Shown here: positions 17,703 to 28,061 of the stretch, piece by piece | Position numbering within the stretch: the stretch's first letter is position 1 | Layout of the letters: each line of letters begins with the position of its first letter | Assembly (NCBI RefSeq): GCF_900110255.1 | Contig: NZ_FODD01000011.1 | Coordinates: 155,257-219,256 of the forward strand | Length of the DNA stretch: 64,000 nucleotides | Direction: 5' to 3' | Source of the DNA: Actinacidiphila rubida | Lineage (GTDB): Bacteria > Actinomycetota > Actinomycetes > Streptomycetales > Streptomycetaceae | The notes under the pieces: generated by a model | Seen by the model: only the letters and a program-made list of their open reading frames with translations | Told to the model about the DNA's origin: nothing | Database searches by the model: none | Program-made: the position numbers and the translations under genes

Positions 17703-19907
17703 ATGGCGGGCGGAACGGACAGGGCGGGCGGCAGAGACGGCCGGGGCGACGGTGCCACACGAGTGGCCGTGCCCCGGGGAATCGCGCACTTGGTCTGCGG
17801 ACGGCGCAGCAAGTGGGTGGTCCTGGCACTGTGGATCATCGTGCTGGTGGCGGTGTCGCCGCTGGCACAGAAACTGACGGACGCACAGAAGAACGACGCG
17901 GCGAGCTGGCTGCCCGGCAACGCCGAGTCGACGCAGGTGCTCAACCTGCAGAAGCAGTTCGTGCCGGAGTCGGCTCCGGCGGTCGTGGTCTACGCCAGGG
18001 ACGGCGGGCTGACCGCGGCGGACAAGGCCGCCATCGACAAGGACGTGGCCGCGGTCAGGGCGATGACCGCCCACGGCATCATCGGCAGCCGGCTGGTCGG
18101 GCCGCAGTTCAACCAGCCGCAGAACCCGGTGGCCGCGCAGTTCATCGTGCCGATCGTGATGGGCGAGAGCGGCTGGACCTCGCTGTCGGACGCGGTGAAG
18201 GAGATCCGGGCCACCACCGGCGAGAGCAGCAGCGGGCTCCAGGTGCACATCACCGGCCCCGGCGGTTTCGCCGCCGACTCCAACGACGCCTTCCAGGGGA
18301 TCGACGGGACCCTGCTGTTCTCGGCGCTGGGCGTCGTCATCGTCATCCTGCTCATCACCTACCGCAGCCTGAGCCTGCTCCTGCTGCCGGTGATCTCGGT
18401 GGTGGGTGCGCTGTTCACCGCCGAGGCGGTGATCTACCTGCTGGCCCGACACGCCGGGCTGGTCGTCAACGCGCAGAGCGCCGGCATCCTGACGGTGCTG
18501 GTGTTCGGCGCGGGAACCGACTACGCGCTGCTGCTGGTGGCCCGCTACCGCGAGGAGCTGCGCCGCCACGCCGACCGCCACGAGGCGATGGCCCAGGCCC
18601 TGCACCGCGCGGGACCGGCCATCATCGCCAGCGCGGCGACCGTGGCGCTCAGCATGCTCTGCCTGCTGGCCGCCGAGATGAACTCCACCTCCGGACTCGG
18701 CCCGGTCGCGGCCGTCGGCGTCGCGGTCGCACTGGTCGCCATGGTGACGCTGTTCCCCGCGCTGCTGGTGATCTTCGGCCGCTGGGTGTTCTGGCCGGTC
18801 GTTCCGCACGTCGGGACGCCGGAGCCGACCCGGACCGGGCTGTGGGCGCGGATCGGCGACCGGGTCAGCCGCCGCCCGCGCGCCGTGTGGGCGACGACCG
18901 TGGTGATCCTGGGCGCGCTGGGCCTCGGCCTGTTCTCGCTGAACGCCTCGGGGCTCGCCCAGGCCGACAGCTTCACGAACACCCCGGACTCGGTGGTCGG
19001 CCAGCACCTCCAGGCGAAGTACTTCCCGGCCGGCGGCGGGCAGCCGCTCGTCGTCATCGCCAGGTCCGGAGCGACCTCACAGGTGACGTCCGCGCTCAGC
19101 GGCATCAAGGGCGTGGTGCCGGGATCGGTCGGCACGCCACCGGGCGTCACCCCCGTCAGGAACGGCCGGGTCTACCTGGAGGCGACCCTCACCGACCGGC
19201 CGGACAGCGACGCGGCCAAGACCACCGTGGACCGGGCCCGCACCACGCTCCACGCGATCCCGGGCGCGGACGCCAAGGTGGGCGGGGGCGCGGCCGTCAT
19301 CAAGGACACCGCGGAGGCGTCGTCGCACGACGACATCCTGCTGATCCCGCTGATCCTGCTGGTGGTCCTGGTGATCCTCTCGGTGCTGCTGCGGGCGGTG
19401 ATCGCGCCGCTGGTGCTCATCGGCACGGTGGTGCTGTCGTTCGCCGCGGCGCTCGGGGTCAGCGCGCTGGCCTTCCGGCACGTGCTCGACTTCGCGGGCG
19501 AGGACACCTCGTTCCCGCTGTTCGTCTTCGTGTTCCTGGTGGCCCTGGGCATCGACTACAACATCTTCCTGATGACCCGGATCCGTGAGGAGAGCGCGCT
19601 GCACGGCACGCGTGACGGCGTGCGGATCGGCCTGGCGGCGACCGGCGGCGTGATCACCTCGGCCGGCCTGGTGCTGGCCGGCACGTTCGCGGTGCTGGGC
19701 ACGCTGCCGGTGGTCGGCTTCGCCGAGATCGGCTTCGCGGTCGCCTTCGGCGTGCTGCTCGACACCTTCGTGGTGCGCTCGGTGCTGGTGTCGGCGATCA
19801 CCCTCGACATCGGCGACCGCGTCTGGTGGCCGGGCCGGCTGGCCACCCCGCGCCCGCCGGCGCCGCGGGTGAGCCCGCGGGAGGACGTGCCGGCCGAGCA
19901 GCCGTAG
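17703..19907 (+). CDS. MMPL/RND family transporter
   Basis: 734 residues. There are two repeats of one membrane segment, a large extracytoplasmic domain, and five membrane segments. The conserved RND intramembrane motifs GTDYALLLVARYREELRRH and GIDYNIFLMTRIREE precede TM helices in each half, with the Asp expected to carry protons. The N-terminus (IAHLVCGRRSKWVVLALWIIVLV) is cytoplasmic, then TM1. Actinobacterial MMPL proteins export lipids or other hydrophobic compounds. The substrate here is unknown. A perfect palindrome just upstream suggests dedicated repression. Confidence 0.9.
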   Translation: MAGGTDRAGGRDGRGDGATRVAVPRGIAHLVCGRRSKWVVLALWIIVLVAVSPLAQKLTDAQKNDAASWLPGNAESTQVLNLQKQFVPESAPAVVVYARDGGLTAADKAAIDKDVAAVRAMTAHGIIGSRLVGPQFNQPQNPVAAQFIVPIVMGESGWTSLSDAVKEIRATTGESSSGLQVHITGPGGFAADSNDAFQGIDGTLLFSALGVVIVILLITYRSLSLLLLPVISVVGALFTAEAVIYLLARHAGLVVNAQSAGILTVLVFGAGTDYALLLVARYREELRRHADRHEAMAQALHRAGPAIIASAATVALSMLCLLAAEMNSTSGLGPVAAVGVAVALVAMVTLFPALLVIFGRWVFWPVVPHVGTPEPTRTGLWARIGDRVSRRPRAVWATTVVILGALGLGLFSLNASGLAQADSFTNTPDSVVGQHLQAKYFPAGGGQPLVVIARSGATSQVTSALSGIKGVVPGSVGTPPGVTPVRNGRVYLEATLTDRPDSDAAKTTVDRARTTLHAIPGADAKVGGGAAVIKDTAEASSHDDILLIPLILLVVLVILSVLLRAVIAPLVLIGTVVLSFAAALGVSALAFRHVLDFAGEDTSFPLFVFVFLVALGIDYNIFLMTRIREESALHGTRDGVRIGLAATGGVITSAGLVLAGTFAVLGTLPVVGFAEIGFAVAFGVLLDTFVVRSVLVSAITLDIGDRVWWPGRLATPRPPAPRVSPREDVPAEQP

Positions 19908-19939
19908 CGGCGGCGGCCCGGGGCGGAGAAGTCCCACGG

Positions 19940-19985
19940 CGGACGGCCGGCACACGCCCCCTCGGGGCCGGGTGCCGGCCGTCCG
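19940..19985. terminator. Bidirectional terminator (MMPL / rsmB)
   Basis: A 14-bp perfect stem (19940-19953 CGGACGGCCGGCAC with 19972-19985) and an inner GCCCC/GGGGC pairing, between convergent genes. Confidence 0.7.
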
Positions 19986-20037
19986 GCCGTTCCGCACCGT
20001 TCCGCCGCACCGGCACCGGCGCCGCCCCGCGGGCGGC

Positions 20038-21492
20038 TCAGGCGGTGCGGCGCAGCAGTGCCAGGTACATCGCGTCCGTGCCGTGCCGGTGCGGCCACAG
20101 CTGGACGTCCGGCCCGTCGCCCAGGTCGGGCACGCCGGGCATCAGCGGCCGGGCGTCGAGGAGTTCGGCGGCGGGCGCGCGCTCGGACCGCAGCACGTCG
20201 TCGACGACGGCGCGGGTCTCGGCCAGATGCGGCGAGCAGGTGGCGTAGCCGACCACGCCGCCGACCCGCACCGCGTTCAACGCCTCGGTGAGCAGGCCGC
20301 GTTGGAGCGGCCCGAACCCGGCGACGTCCTCGGCGCGGCGGCGCCAGCGGGCCTCGGGACGGCGGCGCAGCGCGCCGAGGCCGGTGCACGGCACGTCCAC
20401 CAGCACCCGGTCGAACGTGCCCGGCGCCCACGCCGGGCGCGTGCCGTCGGCCACCACCACCTGGTACGGGCCGGGGTTGCCGGCCAGGGTGCGGGAGACC
20501 AGGCGGGCGCGGTGCGGCTGCTTCTCCGCGGCGACCAGCAGCGCGCCGCGCTCGGCCGCGAACGCCGCCAGCAGCGCGGCCTTGCCGCCGGGGCCCGCGC
20601 AGCCGTCCAGCCAGCGGGTGTCGGGGCCGTCGAGCGGTGCCGCGGCGAGCGCGGTCGCCACCAGCTGGCTGCCCTCGTCCTGCACGCCGGCCCGGCCCTC
20701 GCGGACGGCCGGCACCGACGCCGGGTCGCCGCCCTCGGCGAGCCGGACCGCGTACGGGGACCAGCGACCGGGCTCGCCCGCGCCCTCCGGCAGCCCGTCG
20801 GCGATCTCCTGCGCGGTGGACCGGCCGGGGCGGGCCACCAGCGTCACCTCGGGCCGCGCGTTGTCGGCGGCCAGCAGCTCCTCGATGCCGTCGCGCCCGC
20901 CGCCCAGCGCGTCCCACAGCGCGCCGACGATCCAGCGGGGGTGGGCGTGCACGACGGACAGGTGCTCCTCGGGGTCCTCGTCGTACGGCGGCGCGACCTT
21001 CTCCAGCCACGTGTCCAGGTCGTGGGCGCTGATCTTGCGGAGCACCGCGTTGACGAACCGGGCCCGGCCGTCGCCGAGCACCACGCGCGCCAGCTCGACG
21101 GTCGCGGAGACCGCGGCGTGCGGCGGAATGCGGGTGGCGAGCAACTGGTGGGCGCCGAGCGCGAGGACGTCGAGGACCGGCGGGTCCACCTCCCGCAGCG
21201 GCCGGTCCACGCAGGCGGCGATCACCGCGTCGTAGGTGCCCTGGTGGCGGAGCGTGCCGTAGACCAGCTCGGTCGCCAGCGCGGCGTCCCTGCGGTCGAA
21301 CGTGCGGCCCTTGCGCGCCGCCTCCGCCTCGGCCTCGCGCAGCAGTGCGGGCAGGACGAGGTTGGCGTAGGCGTCCCGCTCCCCCACCGCGCGCAGCGCC
21401 TCGAACGCCAGGATCCTGACGGGGTCGCGCTGCGGTCGGCGGTACGGCTTGCCCTGCTGTCCGCCCTGCGGGCGGCGCGGCTGGTGGTTCAC
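20038..21492 (-). CDS. rsmB: 16S rRNA m5C967 methyltransferase RsmB
   Basis: 484 residues from the GTG at 21492. The N-terminus is a NusB-like RNA-binding domain (PVRILAFEALRAVGERDAYANLVLPALL; RDAALATELVYGTLRHQ; FVNAVLRKI). The C-terminus is the SAM methyltransferase (DGCAGPGGKAALLA), with the two RNA m5C cysteines in DVPCTGLGALRRRPEARWRR and YATCSPHLAET. It methylates a cytosine in 16S rRNA. It follows fmt on the same strand but with an unusually long 508-nt gap. A longer upstream frame exists but lacks sequence support. Confidence 0.94.
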   Translation of the reverse strand: MNHQPRRPQGGQQGKPYRRPQRDPVRILAFEALRAVGERDAYANLVLPALLREAEAEAARKGRTFDRRDAALATELVYGTLRHQGTYDAVIAACVDRPLREVDPPVLDVLALGAHQLLATRIPPHAAVSATVELARVVLGDGRARFVNAVLRKISAHDLDTWLEKVAPPYDEDPEEHLSVVHAHPRWIVGALWDALGGGRDGIEELLAADNARPEVTLVARPGRSTAQEIADGLPEGAGEPGRWSPYAVRLAEGGDPASVPAVREGRAGVQDEGSQLVATALAAAPLDGPDTRWLDGCAGPGGKAALLAAFAAERGALLVAAEKQPHRARLVSRTLAGNPGPYQVVVADGTRPAWAPGTFDRVLVDVPCTGLGALRRRPEARWRRRAEDVAGFGPLQRGLLTEALNAVRVGGVVGYATCSPHLAETRAVVDDVLRSERAPAAELLDARPLMPGVPDLGDGPDVQLWPHRHGTDAMYLALLRRTA

Positions 21493-21716
21493 GTGAAAGG
21501 TGCTCCGGATGTGTGTCGTCCGCGGTCGCCGTCCAGCGTACGACGTCCCCCACCGGCCCCCGCCCACGCACCTTCCCGGAGTGGCCCCGGCTCCCTGCGG
21601 TTCGCGACGGCCGGCCGATGACGGCGAGGCACCGAAGCCGACGGTCGGGGTGCGCAGCCGTGGCATCACACGAGCGCGGGGGTGGCGCCGCAGCGGGCGA
21701 CGGCTGGCCTGGACGG

Positions 21717-21987
21717 CCACCCACGCGCCGGACCGCGAGCCCGGAGCCCGCGGCACCCCCGAGCCTCAGCCCAGCGCCCGGACACCCGCAGGACACCCAC
21801 CCCCGCGGCGGAAGCCCGCACGCCGGGGCGGGCGCAAGACGGACGCCGACCGCGGGCCGCGAGCCCGGGGCGGCCGCGTCTGGCGACGCCGGTCCGGGCG
21901 ACCACCCATGCGCCGGGGCGCGAGCCCCCACCCCGAGCGCGCCCGGAGGGCGCGATACCCCCGAGCCACAACCCATGGCGCCCGGAC
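21717..21987. repeat. Imperfect ~65-85 bp direct duplication in the fmt-rsmB gap
   Basis: The fmt-rsmB gap (21493-22000, 508 nt) contains no convincing gene. Its right part holds two related segments, ~21717-21782 and ~21902-21987. Both open with CCACCCAYGCGCCGG, continue with GCGAGCCC and ACCCCCGAGCC, and close with GCGCCCGGAC; the second has an extra ~20 nt. A third partial copy (GCGAGCCCGG) lies near 21860. The function is unknown. Confidence 0.45.
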
Positions 21988-22000
21988 GCGGGCCGCGGCC

Positions 22001-22936
22001 CTACGCGGCGCCGAGGCGGGTGCCGGAGGCGGCGCGGGTGCCGCGGGCCCAGTCGGCGGCGGCCATCCGCTTCTTGCCGACGGCCTGGACCTCGCCGAGT
22101 TCGACGGCGTGGCTGCCGGTGCCGACGTGCACGGCGTTCTTGGCGACGGCGATCTCGCCGGGCGCGAGGTCGGTGCGGTCCGGGGCCGGACGGACGGGGC
22201 CGAGCTTGAGCCGCTCGCCCTCGATCAGGGTCCACGCGCCGGGCGCCGGAGTGCAGCCCCGGATCAGGCGGTCGACGCGCAGCGCGGGAGCGGTCCAGTC
22301 CACCTCCGCGTCCTCGACGGTGATCTTGGGGGCGACGGTCACGCCGTCGGACGGCTGCGGTCGCGCGACGAGCTCGCCGCTCTCGATGCCGTCCATGGTG
22401 GCGGCCAGCAGGCGGGCGCCGCTGTGCGAGAGGCGGGTGAGCAGGTCGCCGCTGGTGTCGGCGGGACGGATGTCCTCGGTGATCACCCCGTAGACCGGGC
22501 CGGAGTCCAGGCCCTGCTCGATCAGGAAGGTGGACGCGCCGGTCACCTCGTCACCGGCCATCACCGCGTGCTGCACGGGCGCCGCGCCGCGCCAGGCGGG
22601 CAGCAGCGAGAAGTGCAGGTTGACCCAGCCCCTGGCCGGGACGTCCAGGGCGACCTTGGGCAGCAGCGCGCCGTAGGCGACCACCGGACAGCAGTCCGGG
22701 GCGATCTCCCGCAGCCGGGTCAGGAAGTCCTCGTCGCGCGGCCGCTGAGGCTTCAGCACCTCGATCCCGGCCTCCTCGGCGCGCTGTGCGACCGGGCTGG
22801 CGACGAGCCGGCGGCCGCGGCCCGCGGTCGCGTCGGGACGGGTGACGACGGCGACGACCTCGTGCCGCGGCGAGGCGAGCAGGGCGTCCAGGGCGGGAAC
22901 GGCGACCTCGGGGGTGCCGGCGAAGACGAGCCTCAT
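22001..22936 (-). CDS. fmt: Methionyl-tRNA formyltransferase
   Basis: 311 residues, ATG at 22936. Landmarks: [37 protein letters not shown] (formyl-transfer active-site Asn-His region), [22 protein letters not shown], then the C-terminal OB-like domain ([24 protein letters not shown]). It formylates initiator Met-tRNA with 10-formyl-THF. It lies upstream of rsmB on the same strand. Confidence 0.96.
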   Translation of the reverse strand: MRLVFAGTPEVAVPALDALLASPRHEVVAVVTRPDATAGRGRRLVASPVAQRAEEAGIEVLKPQRPRDEDFLTRLREIAPDCCPVVAYGALLPKVALDVPARGWVNLHFSLLPAWRGAAPVQHAVMAGDEVTGASTFLIEQGLDSGPVYGVITEDIRPADTSGDLLTRLSHSGARLLAATMDGIESGELVARPQPSDGVTVAPKITVEDAEVDWTAPALRVDRLIRGCTPAPGAWTLIEGERLKLGPVRPAPDRTDLAPGEIAVAKNAVHVGTGSHAVELGEVQAVGKKRMAAADWARGTRAASGTRLGAA

Positions 22937-23115
22937 CGTGCGGGGTGTGCCTCTCGGTTGGCTCTCGGTTGGCGCGGTGGTCGCGTGGCCGGTCCGTGCG
23001 GTCTCTCCGGGCGCGGGGGCATGGGCGAGGCGTCAATTCTAGGGCGGCAGGGGCCGGGGGGTGCACGCGCCGCCGCGCGCCCCCCGGCAGGAGTGCCGCG
23101 CCCCTACGGGCGTGA

Positions 23116-23787
<672 letters not shown>

Positions 23788-24042
23788 CCCGCTCCCCCGC
23801 GCCACCTCCGCCCTCGGCGTCTGCCCGTCTGCCGACATCGCGCAGCCGCCGAGGCCCCTCCCCCCGCACGCGCACCCCACAGGTGCGCGAGCCCCTGACC
23901 GCCCGCCACTCCCCGCGGCCGCTGACGGCGATCCACCCTCACCAGGGGCCATCCGCAGGCGAGCACGGGCAAGAAGCCGGTGGCGCGGGTCGGTACGACA
24001 ACGCGCCGTCAGGGCCTGCACCCGAGCACGGACGTGCCCCCG

Positions 24043-24085
24043 GCCACCCAGCGCCCCGACGAACCCGCCACCCAGCGCCCCGACG
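24043..24085. repeat. Two-copy tandem repeat, 24-bp period
   Basis: GCCACCCAGCGCCCCGACG occurs at 24043-24061 and 24067-24085. It lies in the 400-nt stretch 23788-24187 between convergent genes, where I see no supported gene. Confidence 0.4.
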
Positions 24086-24187
24086 GCCCGGGCAACGCGA
24101 CGGACCCGATTCCACGGCGCTCCGGCCCGCCCCGCGAACCGGTCCGGCCGCGCCGTGCCCGGCCGGATCACCCGCACGAACCCGGCG

Positions 24188-26347
24188 TCAGCCGATGTCC
24201 AGCGGATCCATCCGGATGAGCGCCGGCTCCGCCGCCCCCCGCGCGGCCCGCGCGACCCGCACCTGCTTGAGCGCCGCGGCCAGCGCCGCCCCCGCCCCGG
24301 GCGGCACCCGGATCAACAGCCGCTCCCACGGCTCACCGCGCTCGCCGCGGTCACCGCGCTCCCGCCGCCCGCCGCCCGCCGCGTCATGGCCGGCGACCGG
24401 CACCGGCCCCAGCAGGTCCGCCCCCGGCGGCAGCCGCACCGTGTCCATCACGTCGGCGATCGCCGCCGGCGACCCCGTGACCGACGCCATCCGTGCCACC
24501 GGCGGAAACCGCAGCTCGGCCCGCTCCGCCAGCTCCCGCAGCGCGTGCCCGGCCGGATCCCACCGCACCAGCGCCTGCACGGGGCGCAGCGTCGGCTCGG
24601 CCAGCACGACCACCGTGCCGTGCTGCCCGGCGGGCCGCACGAGGGCCGCGGCGAGCGCCCAGCGCCGCAGCGCCTCCTCGCCCGCGCGCAGGTCGGGGCG
24701 GTTGAGCAGGGCCCACCCGTCGAGGAGCAGCGCGGCCGCGTAACCGGGCCCGTCGGCGACCGGCTCGGCGCCCGGGGTGGCGACGACGAGCGCGGGCGCG
24801 TCCCCGACCGACGCCAGCACCGTGTCCCGGCCCGACGTGCGCACCGGCACGCTGGGGAAGACCCGGCCCAGTTCCTCCGCGGTGCGCCGCGCGCCCACCA
24901 CCCGGGCGCGCAGCCGGACACCGCCGCACTCGTCGCAGTGCCAGTCCGCGGCGGGCCGCCCGCACCAGCCGCACGCGGGCGTGCCCGCCTGGTCCTTGAG
25001 TTCCAGCGGGCCCGCGCACGCCGCGCACCGCGCGGGCGTCCGGCAGCGGTCGCAGGCCAGCCTCGGCAGGTAGCCGCGGCGCGGCACCTGGACCAGCACC
25101 GGGCCGCGGGTCAGCGCCTCGCGGGTGACCTGCCAGGCCAGCGACGGCAGCCGGGCCGCGCGGGCCGCCTCGTCCCGCGCCTGGTCGGCGTCCGAGACGG
25201 TGCGGATCAGCGGGGCCGCCTCGCGCACCGCCGCGCGGGACGCGGCCAGCGGCAGGGCCCACCCGCTGTCCACCAGCTGCGCGCCCTCGACCGTGCTGGT
25301 GACGCCGCCGAGCAGGAACGCGGTGCGCTCCTCGCGTGACCGCAGGAGCAGGACGTCACGGGCGTGCGGCTGCGGCGCGTGCTGCTCGGCATGGCTGGAG
25401 TCGCCGTCGTCCCACAGGGCGACCAGGCCCAGGTCCGCGACGGGCGCGAACATCGCCGCGCGGGTGCCGACGACCGCCTTCACCGCGCCGCGGCTGACCG
25501 CCAGCCACCGCCGGTAGCGCTCCTCAGGGCCGGCGTCGGCGGTGAGCAGCACATGGCGGCCCTCGCCGAGCAGCTCGGTGAGGGCCTGGTCGACGCGGGC
25601 CGCGGCCCGCCCGTCGGGCAGGACCGCGAGCGCGCCGCGGCCGCCGGCGAGCGCGGTGGCCATCGCCACGGCCAGTTCGTGCGGCCAGTGCGGCCCGGGC
25701 AGCGCCAGCCACACCGCGCGGGGGGTGTCACCGCGGGCCAGCGCCGCCAGGTAGGCGGGGCCGGTGGCGTAGCGCTCCCAGCTGCCGGGCGCGGGCGGCG
25801 GCGGGTCGGGCAGGGGCGCGGGCGAGGGGTCGCGTTCGGCGCGGGCCATCCGGGGCGGCACGGCGAGCTGGACGACGTCGGCGAGCGAACCGGCGTAGCG
25901 GTCGGCGACCTGCCGGCACAGGGCCAGCAGGGCGGGGCCGAGCACCCGCTCCTCGGACAGCACCTGGGCGAGCGGGGCGAGCGGGCCGTGGAAGTCGCTG
26001 TCGACACGGCGCTCGACGATGAAGCCGTCGTGGAGGGTGCCGCCCTCCCTGCGCCCCTTGACCACGCGTGCCCCGAACCGCACCCGGACCCGGACGCCCG
26101 GCTGGGCCTCGGCGTCCATGGCGGCGGGCACCGCGTAGTCGAAGTACTGGTCGAGGTGGACCAGGCCCTTGTCCACCAGGACGCGGGCCACGGGGAGTTC
26201 GCCGGCCAGGGCGGCACCGCGCCAGGTGCGCGGCTTGGCCCGGGTCTTGCGGACGGTCTCCCGGATGAGGGCGAGCTGCTCGCCCTCCTGCCCCCCTGTT
26301 CCGGGGGCATCCGGGTCCCGCTCGTCCTGCCCGTTCTCGCCGCTCAC
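24188..26347 (-). CDS. priA: Primosomal protein N' (PriA), helicase-degenerate actinobacterial type
   Basis: 719 residues. The N-terminal 3' DNA-binding domain (VLVDKGLVHLDQYFDYAVP; VRVRFGARVVKGRREGG) is intact, and the zinc module keeps its Cys pairs (CDRC, CAAC, CGWC, CDEC). The helicase core is eroded: where other bacteria have GxTGSGKT there is LPGPHWPHEL (216-225), and the DEEH box reads WDDGD. Actinobacterial PriA is known to lack helicase motifs, so it likely loads the primosome without unwinding. It lies 224 nt downstream of metK behind a strong terminator. Confidence 0.92.
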   Translation of the reverse strand: MSGENGQDERDPDAPGTGGQEGEQLALIRETVRKTRAKPRTWRGAALAGELPVARVLVDKGLVHLDQYFDYAVPAAMDAEAQPGVRVRVRFGARVVKGRREGGTLHDGFIVERRVDSDFHGPLAPLAQVLSEERVLGPALLALCRQVADRYAGSLADVVQLAVPPRMARAERDPSPAPLPDPPPPAPGSWERYATGPAYLAALARGDTPRAVWLALPGPHWPHELAVAMATALAGGRGALAVLPDGRAAARVDQALTELLGEGRHVLLTADAGPEERYRRWLAVSRGAVKAVVGTRAAMFAPVADLGLVALWDDGDSSHAEQHAPQPHARDVLLLRSREERTAFLLGGVTSTVEGAQLVDSGWALPLAASRAAVREAAPLIRTVSDADQARDEAARAARLPSLAWQVTREALTRGPVLVQVPRRGYLPRLACDRCRTPARCAACAGPLELKDQAGTPACGWCGRPAADWHCDECGGVRLRARVVGARRTAEELGRVFPSVPVRTSGRDTVLASVGDAPALVVATPGAEPVADGPGYAAALLLDGWALLNRPDLRAGEEALRRWALAAALVRPAGQHGTVVVLAEPTLRPVQALVRWDPAGHALRELAERAELRFPPVARMASVTGSPAAIADVMDTVRLPPGADLLGPVPVAGHDAAGGGRRERGDRGERGEPWERLLIRVPPGAGAALAAALKQVRVARAARGAAEPALIRMDPLDIG

Positions 26348-26494
26348 CCTTCATTTCCTACCAGACGGTGCCGACACCCCCGGAATGCCGCTGCCGCACT
26401 CCGCGGTCTCCCGGCGCCCGGGACCGGCCGGCGCGGGGGCCGGGGCGGCGCACAGGCCGGGCAGCGGCACGGCGAGCGCGCACAGGCCGGGACG

Positions 26495-26548
26495 GCGCAG
26501 ACGCAGGGACCGCACCCCCCGCTGGGGGTGCGGTCCCTGCGTCTGCGC
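26495..26548 (-). terminator. Perfect 25-bp terminator hairpin after metK
   Basis: Arms 26495-26519 and 26524-26548 are exact complements (starting GCGCAGACGCAGGGACCGCA) with a CGCT tetraloop, 23 nt past the metK stop. It separates metK from priA. Confidence 0.85.
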
Positions 26549-26571
26549 GGACGGCGCCGCGGGCTCGGGCC

Positions 26572-27789
26572 CTAGAGGCCGACGGCCGCCTTGAGCGCGT
26601 CCACGCGGTCGGTCCGCTCCCAGGTGAAGTCCGGCAGGTCGCGGCCGAAGTGGCCGTACGCGGCGGTCTGGGCGTAGATCGGGCGCAGCAGGTCGAGGTC
26701 GCGGATGATCGCGGCCGGGCGCAGGTCGAAGACCTCGCCGATGGCCTGCTCGATGCGCTCCGCGTCGACGGTGGCGGTGCCGAAGGTCTCCACGAACAGG
26801 CCGACGGGCTCGGCCTTGCCGATCGCGTAGGCGACCTGGACCTCGCAGCGTGCCGCCAGGCCGGCCGCGACGACGTTCTTGGCGACCCAGCGCATCGCGT
26901 AGGCGGCCGAGCGGTCGACCTTGGACGGGTCCTTGCCGGAGAACGCGCCGCCGCCGTGGCGGGCCATGCCGCCGTAGGTGTCGATGATGATCTTGCGGCC
27001 GGTCAGGCCCGCGTCGCCCATCGGGCCGCCGATCTCGAACCGGCCGGTGGGGTTGACCAGCAGCTTGTAGCCCTCGGTGTCCAGCTTGATGCCGTCCTCC
27101 AGGAGCGCCTTGAGCTCGACCTCGACCACGAACTCGCGGATGTCCGGCGCGAGCAGCGACTCCAGGTCGATGTCCGAGGCGTGCTGCGAGGAGACCACGA
27201 CGGTGTCCAGCCGGACCGCCTTGTCGCCGTCGTACTCGATGGTGACCTGGGTCTTGCCGTCGGGGCGCAGGTACGGGATGGTCCCGTTCTTGCGGACCTC
27301 CGTCAGCCGCCGGGAGAGGCGGTGCGCCAGGGTGATCGGCAGCGGCATCAGCTCGGGCGTCTCGTCGGAGGCGTAGCCGAACATGAGGCCCTGGTCGCCG
27401 GCGCCCTGCCGGTTCAGCTCGTCGTCGTCGGACACGGAGCCCTGGACGCGCTTCTCGTAGGCGGTGTCGACGCCCTGCGCGATGTCCGGGGACTGCGAGC
27501 CGATGGACACCGAGACGCCGCAGGAGGCGCCGTCGAAGCCCTTCTTGGACGAGTCGTACCCGATGTCGAGGATCTTGTTGCGCACCAGGGTGGCGATGTC
27601 GGCGTAGGCGGTGGTGGTCACCTCGCCCGCGATGTGCACCTGGCCGGTGGTGATCAGCGTCTCCACGGCGACCCGGGACGTGGGGTCGACATCGAGGAGA
27701 GCGTCGAGGATCGTGTCGCTGATCTGGTCAGCGATCTTGTCGGGGTGGCCCTCGGTCACGGACTCCGAGGTGAACAGGCGGCGGGACAC
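26572..27789 (-). CDS. metK: S-adenosylmethionine synthase
   Basis: 405 residues from the GTG at 27789 ([11 protein letters not shown]), which has AGGGAG 4 nt upstream and matches the family's usual N-terminus. An ATG at 27840 would add 17 residues ([12 protein letters not shown]) with no good RBS. ATP-binding [24 protein letters not shown] and the P-loop-like [16 protein letters not shown] are intact. It makes SAM from methionine and ATP. Between it and coaBC (27790-28061) I see no gene. Confidence 0.96.
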   Translation of the reverse strand: MSRRLFTSESVTEGHPDKIADQISDTILDALLDVDPTSRVAVETLITTGQVHIAGEVTTTAYADIATLVRNKILDIGYDSSKKGFDGASCGVSVSIGSQSPDIAQGVDTAYEKRVQGSVSDDDELNRQGAGDQGLMFGYASDETPELMPLPITLAHRLSRRLTEVRKNGTIPYLRPDGKTQVTIEYDGDKAVRLDTVVVSSQHASDIDLESLLAPDIREFVVEVELKALLEDGIKLDTEGYKLLVNPTGRFEIGGPMGDAGLTGRKIIIDTYGGMARHGGGAFSGKDPSKVDRSAAYAMRWVAKNVVAAGLAARCEVQVAYAIGKAEPVGLFVETFGTATVDAERIEQAIGEVFDLRPAAIIRDLDLLRPIYAQTAAYGHFGRDLPDFTWERTDRVDALKAAVGL

Positions 27790-28061
27790 ATCGCTCCCTG
27801 GGGTTGCAGCGGCTGCTGGCTGATTCTGGTCGAAGGGCACGGGGCTGCGCCTGGCACTTCGCCGTCAGTTTAACGTTCGCACACCCGGCTCGGGCGTGTG
27901 ATCTCGCCCTTCGGATGGATCGGGGCGCCGCGGCGCCCGGCGCCGGCGCGCGGAGACCCCTTTCGGCCACCCCCCGTGCCCCGGGCGTTTCCCGCCTCGC
28001 GCGGGGCGCAGGGGCACCGCCCGGTGCGGCGGGCCAGGCGGCCGGTGGCGCCTGGGCCGCG

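Noticed and set aside
21717..21987. A CRISPR-like array
   Set aside because: Only two to three degenerate copies with unequal spacing and no cas genes.
23980..24219. A 79-codon plus-strand frame containing the repeated ATQRPDEP-like unit
   Set aside because: No ribosome binding site, Pro/Arg-rich composition as expected from random high-GC DNA, and it overlaps the priA 3' end.
27790..27840. A 17-residue N-terminal extension of MetK
   Set aside because: The downstream GTG has the AGGGAG site and matches the conserved family start [10 protein letters not shown].
27880..27900. Hairpin CACACCCG/CGGGCGTGTG as a coaBC terminator
   Set aside because: It has a bulge, is 160 nt from the coaBC stop and lies in the likely metK promoter region, so the role is too uncertain.
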